From contig JASJBF010000027.1 of assembly GCA_030066685.1 (NCBI GenBank), forward strand, positions 54,068-118,067: a stretch of DNA of 64,000 nt, given 5' to 3'. The DNA comes from Kiloniellales bacterium. GTDB taxonomy: Bacteria > Pseudomonadota > Alphaproteobacteria > Kiloniellales > JAKSBE01. How positions within the stretch are numbered: the stretch's first letter is position 1; the number at the start of each line of letters is the position of its first letter. Shown piece after piece: positions 7,847 to 15,507 of this stretch. The translations under genes and the position numbers were made by a program. Under the pieces are notes generated by a model. The model searched no databases. It worked only from the letters and a program-made list of their open reading frames with translations, and was not told where the DNA came from.

Positions 7847-8314
7847 TCAGCCGCCGCAGGCCGCCTTGTAGGCCTGCTCGAAGATGACCGTCCAGCCGCC
7901 GGTGTAGCCGCCGCGCAGCATCTCGGCCCGCTCGCCGAAGGCCTCCCAGTTGCTCTGGGTCAACTCGACCCGGGTGCGCCCGGCGTCGAGCGCGGTGAAG
8001 CGCACCTCGACCAGGCTCCATTCGTCCAGGTGCGCCTCCTCGGCCGGGGCGATGTGGAAGTCCATGCTGACAAAGCCGTGCGGCTCGTAGGCCCTGATTC
8101 TGCCCCAGCGGTGCTCGCGGCCGTCGGGACCGATCTCGACGATCTCGCCGCCTGGCCGGGCGTCGACCCGGACCGTCTGCGCCGGCGCGCCCGCCATGGC
8201 CGAGACCGTGAAGCGGCCGAGCGGCCACCAGCTGTGCATCTCGCTCACGAAGACCGTGAAGGCCTTCTCCTGGCTGCAGGGCACCTCGATGGTCCTGACG
8301 ATGGGGTCGTGCAC
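7847..8314 (-). CDS. SRPBCC (AHSA1-like) domain protein
   Basis: A 155-residue START/Bet v1-like protein: IVRTIEVPCSQEKAFTVFV at the N-terminus, GREHRWGRIRAYEPHGFVSMDF in the middle, and TRVELTQSNWEAFGE followed by GWTVIFEQAY near the C-terminus. These match the AHSA1/YndB family that binds hydrophobic ligands. It starts 9 bp after the arsR stop, the classical ArsR-SRPBCC pairing in alphaproteobacteria and actinobacteria. The ligand is unknown. Confidence 0.87.
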   Translation of the reverse strand: MHDPIVRTIEVPCSQEKAFTVFVSEMHSWWPLGRFTVSAMAGAPAQTVRVDARPGGEIVEIGPDGREHRWGRIRAYEPHGFVSMDFHIAPAEEAHLDEWSLVEVRFTALDAGRTRVELTQSNWEAFGERAEMLRGGYTGGWTVIFEQAYKAACGG

Positions 8315-8323
8315 GCGCCTCTC

Positions 8324-8659
8324 CTATGAATCGGTTTCGCCGGATTCGGTCTCGTCGCTCATGCGCCGCGCGATCTCGGCGCCGTAGGCCGCCAGGACGT
8401 CGCTCCAGAAGCTCTCGACGTAGCGGCGCAGCTCCTCCAGGCCGTCGCGCTTGATCGCGTAGACGCGGCGGTTGCCGCGCGGCTCCACGCTGACCAGCCG
8501 GGCGGACTCCAGCACCCTCAGGTGCTGCGACACCGCCGGCCGGCTGACCGGCTGGCCCGCCGCCAGCTCGCCCACGGTCTTGGGCCGCGCGCGCAGGGCC
8601 TCGAAGATGTGCCGGCGGGTCGGGTCCGCCAGGGCGGCGAAGACTTCTCCGTAAGTCAT
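8324..8659 (-). CDS. ArsR family transcriptional regulator (SRPBCC-linked type)
   Basis: A 111-residue winged-helix repressor starting MTYGEVFAALADPTRRHIFEAL, with the HTH PVSRPAVSQHLRVLESARLV (about 38-57) and the wing at RGNRRVYAI. There is no CxC metal site, so it is not a classical arsenic sensor; non-metal members paired with SRPBCC proteins are well known. It heads the minus-strand run 8659-4629. The start is fixed by conservation of the MTYGEVFAAL segment, and a perfect palindrome lies just upstream. Confidence 0.9.
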   Translation of the reverse strand: MTYGEVFAALADPTRRHIFEALRARPKTVGELAAGQPVSRPAVSQHLRVLESARLVSVEPRGNRRVYAIKRDGLEELRRYVESFWSDVLAAYGAEIARRMSDETESGETDS

Positions 8660-8665
8660 TACTTA

Positions 8666-8685
8666 CCGTAAGCTGCAGCTTACGG
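8666..8685. promoter_or_regulatory. Perfect 20-bp palindrome, probable ArsR operator
   Basis: CCGTAAGCTGCAGCTTACGG is a perfect palindrome located 7 bp upstream of the arsR start codon. A further half-site-like GTAAGT lies across the arsR start (8651-8656). Position and symmetry fit an autoregulatory operator for the ArsR dimer. It could control the whole six-gene run. Confidence 0.8.
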
Positions 8686-8795
8686 ATCTGTCAAGGGGCC
8701 CGTTTCGCGCCCGCGGTCGGGGTCTGCTGACGGCCTCCTGTCAGGAGCGCCCTGCTATCCTTCGCGCCGACGAGGCGACAACAGAGGTGGGGGCC

Positions 8796-9245
8796 ATGAA
8801 AGAAGAGGGTTTCGAGACCAAGTCCGCGCGCATGGAGCGGCTGCTCGAGGTCAGCGTCTTCGCGCCGCAGGAGGACGTCGACCGCATCATGGCGGCGGTC
8901 TGCCGGATCACGCCGCTGTCCCAGGGCGAGAACTACGACAGCAACGCCCATCAGACGGCCCCGGGGACCGAGCGCTACCGGCCGCTGGACGGCGCCGTGG
9001 CGGGCGCGGAGACCGAGGTCCGCAAGCGCCCCGGCGTGGTCGAGGTCAGCTTCGAGCTGCCCGACGACCAGGCCCTGCTGGAAGAGGTGGTCGAGGCGGT
9101 CTTCCAGGTCCACAGCTACCAGGAACCGGTGATCAAGGTCCGCCCGGTCCTGGCCTGCCGCTCCAAGGGCCTCGACGACAGCGACAACCCCCACCGCTGG
9201 TGGAACACCACCGGCGACTGGAAGAAGCCGGCCGCGGGCGGCTGA
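8796..9245 (+). CDS. PII/CutA-like (NIF3 YqfO-insert family) protein
   Basis: A 149-residue protein whose C-terminal part (VVEAVFQVHSYQEPVIKVRPVLAC) matches the PII-like insert domain of NIF3/YqfO proteins and the CutA-like fold. Related short proteins are sometimes mislabelled as RtxA structural toxins. ATG 8796 is preferred, with AGGTGG upstream; a GTG three codons earlier is possible. Function is unknown: members of the fold bind metals or nucleotides as trimers. It is transcribed away from the arsR operon. Confidence 0.65.
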   Translation: MKEEGFETKSARMERLLEVSVFAPQEDVDRIMAAVCRITPLSQGENYDSNAHQTAPGTERYRPLDGAVAGAETEVRKRPGVVEVSFELPDDQALLEEVVEAVFQVHSYQEPVIKVRPVLACRSKGLDDSDNPHRWWNTTGDWKKPAAGG

Positions 9246-9324
9246 CGGTCTGCGAGCCAAGCTTGCGTGGTGTTTCTCACGCCAGGACGACTCCGCACAC
9301 AGGCTTCGAAGCCGAATGCGAACT

Positions 9325-9468
9325 CCCTCCCCCCTTGTGGGGGAGGGCTGGGGTGGGGGGTATCGCGAAGCGAAAAGGCGATACCGAGGTTGCCTGTGCG
9401 GCCTATCGGCCGCCACCCCCTCCGCGCGAAGCGCCGCGCATACGCGCCCTCCCCCATCAAGGGGGAGG
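9325..9468. repeat. Intergenic repeat block with C/G-rich hairpins
   Basis: Two strong hairpins bracket this block: CCCTCCCCC/GGGGGAGGG (9325-9347, 5-nt loop) and CTCCCCC/GGGGGAG (9449-9467, loop ATCAA). The inner part includes TCGCGAAGCGAAAAGGCGA. The layout is typical of dispersed intergenic elements of high-GC alphaproteobacteria. There is no coding content. Confidence 0.6.
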
Positions 9469-9511
9469 AGGCGTGAGGCTCGACCCGCCTCGATCCAAAC
9501 CGGGCAACCAT

Positions 9512-9715
9512 GGATCAAGTCCGGGCATGACAGGAGAGGTGGTGGCGCCGGCGGCGAGACCCGGCACGTTTGAGAGGAGGGCGACGCTGTCTAGTCTCTA
9601 CGCTTCCAGGTCGCCATCACACTCGCTGTCATCACCGGACTTGATCCGGTGATCCATGGCCAGCTCCAGACGCCAAGCGGCGCCGTGGATGCCCGGATCA
9701 AGTCCGGGCATGACA
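9512..9715. repeat. Three copies of the GGATCAAGTCCGG(G/T)-type interspersed repeat
   Basis: GGATCAAGTCCGGGCATGACA occurs exactly at 9512-9532 and 9695-9715. An inverted copy with two changes lies at 9627-9647 (TGTCATCACCGGACTTGATCC). The intervening DNA has no convincing gene. This word is a common alphaproteobacterial intergenic repeat; here it clusters downstream of both flanking genes, which converge on it. Confidence 0.7.
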
Positions 9716-9804
9716 TAAGGGAGAGTTGCCGGTTGAGATCATGCCACCAGCGGCTGATTCACACCCCGAGCCTTCTGGCCTGGATGCCGTGCCGCGCTCT
9801 CGCG

Positions 9805-10692
9805 TCAGCCGGCCGCCGCCGCTTCGGGCCCGGCGCGCCGCCAGGCGGTCAGGCCCTCGTACATATGGTCGAGGAAGGCGCGCACCCGGGCGTTGCGGCG
9901 CAGGTCGCGATGGGTCAGCAGCCAGACGTCGGTGGCGAAGCCGGGCAGGGGCGCGCTCAGGCGGACCAGGCCGCGGCAGCGCTCGGCATAGGGCAGCGAC
10001 AGGGCCGCCGCCCCGGCCCCGGCCTCGGTCGCCCGGAAGATGGCGGCCGGCGAATCGGCCCGCAGGCGGACCTTGTCCAGGACGCCCTCGCGCTTCATCC
10101 AGTCCTCGGTGACCCTGGCCTCCGCCGAGAGGTCGTAGCCGATCCAGGGCAGCGCCCGCCAGTCGCGCCCGCCGCGCGCGACCAGGGCCTCGCTGGCGTA
10201 GACGGCGTAGTCCAGCCGCATCACCCTGCGCCCGACCAGGGTCTCCTCCGGCCGGCGGGCGACCCGGACCGCGACCTCCGCCTCGCGCCGGGTCAGGCTG
10301 TGGGTCCGCGAGCTGCTGCACAGCAGCTCCAGCACCACCTGCGGGTGGGCGGCCTTGAAGGCCTCCAGCAGGTCCATGTGGAAATCCGCGAAGACGTCCA
10401 GCATCGCGACCCGCAAGGTCCCGGAGAGGGCGGCGTCCCGGCCCTTGAGCGCCCGCTGCAGGCTGTCGGACTCGGCCGCCATGGCCTCGGCCGCCCGGGC
10501 CGCTTCTTCGCCCTGGGCGGTCAGGCTCAGACGGCCCCGGATGTTCTCCACCAGGGGCGCGTCCAGCGCCGCTTCCAGGGCCCGCAGGCGGCGCGAGACC
10601 GTGCTGATGTCGAGCCCGAGGGCCTTCGCCGCGGTCTGCAGGCTGCCCTGGCGGCGGAAGGCCAGCAGGATCTGAAGGTCTTGCCAGTTCAT
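9805..10692 (-). CDS. LysR family transcriptional regulator
   Basis: A 295-residue LysR protein. The N-terminal HTH reads GSLQTAAKALGLDISTVSRRL (about 16-36); the substrate-binding domain begins near 90 (LSGTLRVAMLDVFADFHM). GGAGGGCCC precedes the ATG. It is divergent from the DUF1330 gene across 152 bp that contain a LysR-type inverted repeat, so that gene is the likely target besides itself. The short linker and REAEVAVRVARRPEE segment place it in the subgroup that acts on single divergent genes. Confidence 0.9.
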   Translation of the reverse strand: MNWQDLQILLAFRRQGSLQTAAKALGLDISTVSRRLRALEAALDAPLVENIRGRLSLTAQGEEAARAAEAMAAESDSLQRALKGRDAALSGTLRVAMLDVFADFHMDLLEAFKAAHPQVVLELLCSSSRTHSLTRREAEVAVRVARRPEETLVGRRVMRLDYAVYASEALVARGGRDWRALPWIGYDLSAEARVTEDWMKREGVLDKVRLRADSPAAIFRATEAGAGAAALSLPYAERCRGLVRLSAPLPGFATDVWLLTHRDLRRNARVRAFLDHMYEGLTAWRRAGPEAAAAG

Positions 10693-10710
10693 GGGCCCTC
10701 CAGCGCCAGG

Positions 10711-10728
10711 CTTTGCAGAAATGCAAAG
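10711..10728. promoter_or_regulatory. Inverted repeat, probable LysR binding site
   Basis: CTTTGCA-gaaa-TGCAAAG is a perfect 7-bp-arm repeat located 18 bp upstream of the lysR start codon and 117 bp upstream of the divergent DUF1330 gene. It contains the T-N11-A spacing usual for LysR boxes. A related CTTTGATCTTTTGC stretch follows immediately. Confidence 0.65.
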
Positions 10729-10844
10729 GTACTTTGATCTTTTGCGGAATGACAGGGTCTAGGCGCAGGACCTATCTCTGGCGGCGTCCGCTTTTCTCCA
10801 GCGGCACCCGCTCTGCGACCCAGGCAACACAGGGAGACCCGCCG

Positions 10845-11171
10845 ATGTCCGACCAGGCCCCCGTCTACCTCCTCGCGCAGCTCGAGATCACCGACATGGA
10901 CGCCTTCTTCAGCGACTACGCCCTGCCGCTGCAGCCCCTGAACCAGAAGTACGGGGTCGAGGTTCTGGTCGGCACGCCCGAGGTCGCGACCCTCGAAGGC
11001 GACTACGACAAGAACTTCACGGTGGTGCTCAGGTTCCCCTCCGCCGAGGCCCAGGCGCAGTGGTACGCCGACCCCGCCTATCAGCCGCTGCTCGCCAGGC
11101 GCCAGGCGCTGACCAGGCTCGAGAACACCACCATGATCGTCGCCCCCGCCTTCCGGGGACCGCCGGCCTGA
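10845..11171 (+). CDS. DUF1330 domain protein
   Basis: A 108-residue ferredoxin-like (dimeric alpha/beta barrel) protein with the DUF1330 pattern: YLLAQLEITDMDAFFSDY at the start, VVLRFPSAEAQAQWYADPAYQPL in the middle. Function is not established for the family. Distantly related dimeric barrels act on quinones or reactive aldehydes. A weak AGGGAG ribosome site lies upstream. The gene is divergent from lysR and likely regulated by it. Confidence 0.87.
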   Translation: MSDQAPVYLLAQLEITDMDAFFSDYALPLQPLNQKYGVEVLVGTPEVATLEGDYDKNFTVVLRFPSAEAQAQWYADPAYQPLLARRQALTRLENTTMIVAPAFRGPPA

Positions 11172-11232
11172 GCGGGCGGCCCGATCGGCCGTGCCGGCCT
11201 CGGCGACCGCTCCGCTTGGCCGTGCCGGGGCG

Positions 11233-12018
11233 TCAGCGTCCCTGGTTCTCGCCGGCCTGGGCGGTCGAGCGGTTCAGCAGGATGCAGGACGTGCCCTGCC
11301 GCGGGCGGTGCAGCTTGACCGCGTGGTACATCTTGCCGCCTTCCACGGTCTTCTCCACCACCCGCTCGAAGCTGCCGAAGGTCAGGAAGCGCAGGATGCG
11401 GTCGAGGACCCCCGTCACCCCGACCTTGCCGCCGGTGCCCTCTTTCACCCGGTAGACCAGGTCGGAGACGATGACCGCCTCCGTCTGGCAGACGTCGTAG
11501 CCCCGTTCGAGCTCGGTCTTCACGGCGGCGAAGCACGCCGCCCGCTCCAGGTAGCTGTCGCGCAGCCGCAGGATGCTCTCGGTGCTCAGCAGTTCGACGC
11601 TGGAGTCGGTGAAGACCGACCGGATCTCCCGCGTGTTCGACAGGTCGGACTCGAAGCCCAGCCGGCTCCAGTTCTCCTGGGCGACCTCGGCGCCCGCCGA
11701 GAGCTTCTGCGCGATGGCGACCGACACGTCGGTCGTTCGCCGGATCTCCTTGACCCGCTCCAGCTCGCCGCGGTCGATGTTGCAGGCCGGGCGCAGGTTG
11801 ACGAAGCCGTCCTCCGTGATCTCGTCGACCGCGTAGAGGCTGCCCGGCGCGTGGTAGTCGACCGTCATGCGCAGGGTCAGGTAGCCGGCGTCCTTGAAGA
11901 CGGTCGAGGGCGGCGCAGGCGGATCCGGCGGATCGACCCAGGCCAGGTAGAGGATCTTGAGGCCCAGCCCCAGGGGAAACAGGAGCAGGAGCCAGGTCCA
12001 TTTCCGTTTCGCGCTCAT
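11233..12018 (-). CDS. Membrane-anchored periplasmic protein of unknown function
   Basis: A 261-residue protein with a short cytoplasmic N-terminus and one membrane segment or uncleaved signal (WTWLLLLFPLGLGLKILYLAWV, about 8-28), followed by a soluble periplasmic domain. The domain has four cysteines, including ACNID, RAACFAAV, YDVCQTEA and TSCILLN contexts. I do not recognise a family. GGAGG precedes the ATG at correct spacing and codon use is typical of the region, so the gene is real. No operon partner is evident apart from the small secreted peptide gene 118 bp upstream. Confidence 0.75.
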   Translation of the reverse strand: MSAKRKWTWLLLLFPLGLGLKILYLAWVDPPDPPAPPSTVFKDAGYLTLRMTVDYHAPGSLYAVDEITEDGFVNLRPACNIDRGELERVKEIRRTTDVSVAIAQKLSAGAEVAQENWSRLGFESDLSNTREIRSVFTDSSVELLSTESILRLRDSYLERAACFAAVKTELERGYDVCQTEAVIVSDLVYRVKEGTGGKVGVTGVLDRILRFLTFGSFERVVEKTVEGGKMYHAVKLHRPRQGTSCILLNRSTAQAGENQGR

Positions 12019-12136
12019 GTTGGCCTCCGAAGGGTTGCGGCGTCCGCCCGGGCCTATCGCGCCGCCGGGCGGGCGTCCGGAGACCCGGCCCGGCGGCTTG
12101 GATCTCGATCCGGGCCGGGGTCGGAGCGGCCCGCGT

Positions 12137-12253
12137 CTAGCGCGGGCAGCAGAGCGCCCCGCCGCTGCCGCAGGGGTAGTAGCCTTGCGGGCAAGCCAGG
12201 GCGGCCGTGGCGAGTCCGAGGCTCACGGCCACTGTCAGGATCAACAGTCTCAT
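12137..12253 (-). CDS. Small secreted cysteine-rich peptide (38 residues)
   Basis: A short frame starting ATG 12253 encodes a clear signal peptide (MRLLILTVAVSLGLATAALA) followed by an 18-residue mature part with four cysteines in the pattern C-x6-C-x7-CC and a terminal PR. GGGAG lies upstream at workable spacing. Similar CPxGYYPCGxG...CC peptides occur in alphaproteobacteria, without known role. The length, signal peptide and cysteine spacing together argue against chance. It would be exported and could be disulfide-bonded. Confidence 0.65.
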   Translation of the reverse strand: MRLLILTVAVSLGLATAALACPQGYYPCGSGGALCCPR

Positions 12254-12469
12254 GGTGATCTCCCGCGTTCGGATTCGTCCCGGAAGCCTGCCTTCGCTTC
12301 CTTGCTCTCATGCTCGGCAATTTGGAATACGAATTCTGTGGTAAACCCCACTCTTTTCCGCGGTTTCGAGAAAGCTTTGGGCGATCCGCGCCGGGGCCTT
12401 CCATCCGGCGAGACCATCCCTGTTTTCTAGAGGTCGCACGGCGCGGCGAGGGGTTTCGGAAAAACGGCG

Positions 12470-12574
12470 GTGAGCAACGTGATCGAGGCGGCAGAGGCCT
12501 TCGAACGGCACGAGGCCAAGGCGCACAGGGGCTACCGGCTGGTCATGAACCAGACCTGCCTGCGGCCGGTCTAA
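12470..12574 (+). pseudogene. Decayed 5' fragment of the DUF427-cyclase gene (copy 1)
   Basis: From the GTG at 12470, 34 codons match the start of the intact cyclase gene at 19112 (SNVIEAAEAFERHEAKAH), then jump from GYRLV directly to VMNQT and end in TAA. Compared with the intact gene, 75 bp (19181-19255) are missing between two CTGGT(G/C)AT words. The remainder of the gene is absent. Weaker similarity to the region upstream of the cyclase reaches back to about 12390. Copy 2 at 14.5 kb carries the same deletion. Confidence 0.8.
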
Positions 12575-12599
12575 CGCGTCCCGCGCGGGGCGCTCCGAG

Positions 12600-12785
12600 A
12601 GGCCTTTTGGCCAAACCGGCTGGGCGACGCCGAACATGTTGTGCAGCGCCTTTCGGCCCTTCGGCGTGATGTCCGAGGCGTGGGAGTTCCGATTCCGCCC
12701 GACATGGCCCTTCTCCAGGTAACGCGCGGAGATTGCGGCCCTGAGCTTTCCCGCCAACTGGCATCGGCCTTCGCTCCGGTCGACG
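12600..12785 (-). pseudogene. 3'-terminal fragment of an arsR gene (copy of 14637-14812)
   Basis: In the minus strand this stretch reads LAGKLRAAISARYLEKGHV and ITPKGRKALHNMFGVAQPV, matching the C-terminus of the intact ArsR protein encoded at 14637-15344 (LAGAAIAAHYLEKGYV-like and VTPRGRKALRDMFGVTEPV). The stop codon has been lost and the N-terminal three quarters are absent. It joins the cyclase fragment at 12574 in the same order as the copy at 14.6 kb, so both fragments moved together. Confidence 0.75.
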
Positions 12786-12919
12786 CGGGGCCGCCTTCGT
12801 CCAGGAAACGCCGACCGGGGGCGGCCTCCGGCCAAAGGCCGTCAACGGGATTGGGCGACACGAACGGCCAAAAAGCGGAACGGAGCCGCCGTTCTTTCGA
12901 GCCAGCGTAATGGGTGACC

Positions 12920-13309
12920 TCAAAGACCCAGGACGGACTTGACGGACCCGGCGTCACTGAACGACCAGTCTATTGGTCTGTTCTCGATCAGGAAGATAAT
13001 CGAATTCTCGGGGTTGAAGTCGATCCCGCGAAGTCGACGGCGAACGTCCTTGAAGAGCGCTTCCTTCTGTTCATTTGTGCGCCCGGCAAGTAAGGCGATC
13101 TCGATGACTACGGTTGAAGCAGGATCTCTTTTTCCCAGGAAAGTCGGGTGCAAGATCATATCCTCTGCTGAATATCGCGAAACGAGACAGAAATAGTCTT
13201 CAGGGTTCACGCCGCAGGTGTCGACAAGGCTGTCGTGCAAGAGATCGTTGATGGCATGGCATGTCTCGGCCGGGAGATGCTGCGGCACATGGAGCTTGTT
13301 GAAGGGCAT
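12920..13309 (-). CDS. Tautomerase family protein
   Basis: A 129-residue protein starting MPFNKLHVP. After Met removal Pro1 would be the catalytic base, as in 4-oxalocrotonate tautomerase/MIF-type enzymes. The pattern of a long helix (AETCHAINDLLHDSLVDTCG) and a second repeat-like helix (TNEQKEALFKDVRRRLRG) fits the about 130-residue fused-dimer tautomerases. ATG 13309 is preferred over upstream starts because it places Pro next to Met and has GAGGA upstream. It lies in the accessory region between remnant copies. Confidence 0.8.
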   Translation of the reverse strand: MPFNKLHVPQHLPAETCHAINDLLHDSLVDTCGVNPEDYFCLVSRYSAEDMILHPTFLGKRDPASTVVIEIALLAGRTNEQKEALFKDVRRRLRGIDFNPENSIIFLIENRPIDWSFSDAGSVKSVLGL

Positions 13310-13558
13310 GGGTCGTCCTCGCAATTTGAGTTGCCGGGGGTGGCGCCTTTGGCGACAGTCGTCACGGGCCAAGAGGCAGGTGAAACCAATGTCTTCTTTG
13401 GGCTCGACTCGGTCTTCGGGCAGGAACTCGCCTGATTGGCAAGGCGTGGTCATTGCTGAAAGGCGCCGCAATGACCAGAAAGAGCCTGAAGCTGCCTTTG
13501 CTTTTAGCGGCAGTCTGGATCATATGGACTCTCCGGGCGGCATTGGAGTTCTCCGTAC

Positions 13559-14197
13559 GTGCTGAAGCTTGACCACATCACCGTCATAGCCCCAACGCTG
13601 ATCGAAGGGGTGTCGCATGTCCAAAGTTGCCTCGACCTCGACGTGCCTTTCGGGACACGCCACGATTACATGGGCACCCACAATCACCGGCTTCAGCTCG
13701 GAAACACTGTCTATCTCGAAATCGTAGCGCTCGACCCGGACGGCACCGGGCCTGGCCGGCCGCGTTGGTTCGGTCTCGACAATCAAGAACAAGTCAGATC
13801 GGACTGGAACGAAGGTCGGCGCCTGCGAGGCTGGGTTGCCAGCACGGATGCGATCGATTCCGTTGTGTCAACCCGCCGCGAGGTCTTCGGCGAAAAGGTT
13901 CCCCTTCCGGCCGACAACCCGACTTTCGATTTTGCCATCCCCGAGGATGGCTCGCTCCCCCTCGATGGCGCGGCCCCTTCGCTCATAGACCGACGACGCG
14001 AAGCCGAGTCGATGGCCTCGATTCCAGATCTCGGTGCGCGCCTCCGTTCGCTCACCCTCGAACATCCGGATCCTGCTGCCATTGAGACGCTGTATCGCGA
14101 ACTCTCCATCGATCATCCGCCTTCGATCGTCCAGGGTCCCAAAATCCGCTACCGTGCGGACATCGAGACTCCGACCGGATTGAAGGAGCTGACCTGA
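13559..14197 (+). CDS. VOC/glyoxalase-like domain protein
   Basis: A 212-residue protein with the glyoxalase-like (VOC) N-terminal motif LDHITVIAPTLIEGVSHVQ, then GTHNHRLQLGNTVYLEIVALDP. The family binds metal through His/Glu residues and acts on diverse small molecules; here H6 and E-containing YLEIV fit the metal ligands. The start is a GTG with GGAG about 10 bp upstream. The substrate is unknown. It is divergent from the tautomerase gene, and both may be newly acquired detoxification genes. Confidence 0.82.
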   Translation: MLKLDHITVIAPTLIEGVSHVQSCLDLDVPFGTRHDYMGTHNHRLQLGNTVYLEIVALDPDGTGPGRPRWFGLDNQEQVRSDWNEGRRLRGWVASTDAIDSVVSTRREVFGEKVPLPADNPTFDFAIPEDGSLPLDGAAPSLIDRRREAESMASIPDLGARLRSLTLEHPDPAAIETLYRELSIDHPPSIVQGPKIRYRADIETPTGLKELT

Positions 14198-14332
14198 CTC
14201 GGCCGCGGATACCGCATTGGCCCCTCCGAGCTGATCTTGAGGTTTGTCTTTTCTGCCATTGTCGGACGGCGTCTGCCCTTGCCCCGATTCCGAGTTCGAA
14301 CTGACCGGCGAACGACCGTGGCTGACGTGGCT

Positions 14333-14600
14333 GGGGCGCCGGGGCGAGGGGCGGCCTCGGGGGAGGAGTCGACGGGGTCTCCACGCGCCCGAGGCAGCGG
14401 GGCCTTCATTTCGGCGCGGGAAGGCCCAAATCTAGGCGTCGATTGCCCGAGCGCGGCGCCAGACCGCGCGGCGGGCGGCAGGATCTGGAGAAACGGCGGT
14501 GAACAACGTCATCGAGGCGGCGCAGGCATTCGAAGGCCACAAGGCCAAGGCGCACAGGGCTGCCGGCTGGTCATGAACCAGACCCGCCCCTTGGTGTCAA
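14333..14600 (+). pseudogene. Decayed upstream region plus 5' end of the DUF427-cyclase gene (copy 2)
   Basis: Bases 14333-14498 match 18951-19111, the DNA just upstream of the intact cyclase. From GTG 14499 the copy follows the cyclase codons (VIEAA) until a one-base loss shifts the frame and gives TGA at 14574. The same 75-bp deletion as in copy 1 (CTGGTCATGAACCAGACC junction) is present. Homology ends about 40 bp before the convergent arsR stop. Confidence 0.8.
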
Positions 14601-14636
14601 TGCCTTCCGCGCGGGTCGCTCCGAGAGGCCATTCGA

Positions 14637-15344
14637 CTAGACCGGCTCGGTGACGCCGAACATGTCGCGCAGCGCCTTTCGACCCCTCGGCGTGACGTCC
14701 AGGGCGCGGGAGTCCCGAATCCGCCGGACATAGCCCTTTTCCAGGTAATGCGCGGCGATTGCGGCCCCGAGCTTTCCAGCCACGTGGGATCGGCGTTCGC
14801 TCCAGTCGAAGCAGGGCCGACAGAGCGGCCGCGAAGACCGCGGGCGCCCGCCGCCGGCCAGATCGATGCCGATCCGCCGCAGGACATCGAGGCCCTGCTC
14901 AGTGACCAAGCCGGCATCGTCGCCGAACTCGATGACGCCGCGCGCGACCAGTCCGTCGGTGATGGCCACCCCGAGCCGACCGGCGAAGTGATCGTAGCAG
15001 GTCCGGGCCCTGCGCAGTGCGGCGTCCCGAGGCCCGACGACCAGCTTGCGGCGCGTGTCGGCGGCGTTTCCTGAGGCAATCTGCATGATGCCCTCGAGCA
15101 TGCGGGCCACGGCGGGCGACGCGAGCCGGTGATAGCGGTGGCGCCCCTGCTTCTCGACCTTCAGGAGCCGCGCCGCAGTCAGGCGGGCGAGGTGGCTGCT
15201 CGCCGTCTGCGGCGTGATGCCCGCGACGCCGGCGAGCTCGGCCGCGGTGAGCGCCCGGCCGTCCATGAGCGCGCCGAGGATCGATGCCCGCGCCGGCTCG
15301 CCGACCAAGGCGGCGATCTCCGCGATCTGGTTCGTGTTGACCAT
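14637..15344 (-). CDS. ArsR family regulator with C-terminal extension
   Basis: A 235-residue protein. Residues 1-90 form an ArsR winged helix: ALVGEPARASILGALMDGR, HTH GITPQTASSHLARLTAARLL, wing KQGRHRYHRLASPAV. There is no CxC metal-binding motif in the recognition helix. The long C-terminal part (100-235) ends RGRKALRDMFGVTEPV and includes a cysteine in RTCYDHFAGRLG, a segment typical of the two-domain ArsR group that regulates adjacent MFS exporters. It is divergent from the MFS gene with an inverted repeat between them. Its 3' end is duplicated at 12.6-12.8 kb. Confidence 0.88.
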   Translation of the reverse strand: MVNTNQIAEIAALVGEPARASILGALMDGRALTAAELAGVAGITPQTASSHLARLTAARLLKVEKQGRHRYHRLASPAVARMLEGIMQIASGNAADTRRKLVVGPRDAALRRARTCYDHFAGRLGVAITDGLVARGVIEFGDDAGLVTEQGLDVLRRIGIDLAGGGRPRSSRPLCRPCFDWSERRSHVAGKLGAAIAAHYLEKGYVRRIRDSRALDVTPRGRKALRDMFGVTEPV

Positions 15345-15378
15345 CGAAGCCCTCCTCTGGGCTCCAGACTACACCCTT

Positions 15379-15397
15379 TCGAAGCCCGATACTTCGA
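15379..15397. promoter_or_regulatory. Inverted repeat between arsR and MFS gene
   Basis: TCGAAG-cccgata-CTTCGA, 6-bp perfect arms with a 7-bp spacer, lies 35 bp upstream of the arsR start in the 163-bp divergent region. The spacing of one helical turn between arm centres fits an ArsR-type dimer operator controlling both genes. Confidence 0.55.
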
Positions 15398-15507
15398 TCA
15401 GGCCCGAAGCATTCCGCGCCGGATCCGCCCAAGCTGGCGCTCCGACACGGCACCCTATGGCGGGCGCCGTCGGACGGCGATCAACCCGGAACCAGGGAGC
15501 TGGACCC

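Noticed and set aside
4856..8329. Very long open frame on the plus strand opposite the six-gene minus run
   Set aside because: It lies antisense to genes with clear family motifs, is Arg/Gly/Pro-rich and has no ribosome site: typical of GC-rich antisense frames.
9325..9715. CRISPR-like array
   Set aside because: The repeats are few, occur in both orientations and have no regular spacer length; no cas genes are nearby.
10845..11171. DUF1330 protein as a heme-degrading monooxygenase
   Set aside because: No heme-ligand or Asn/Trp/His triad of IsdG-type enzymes is visible.
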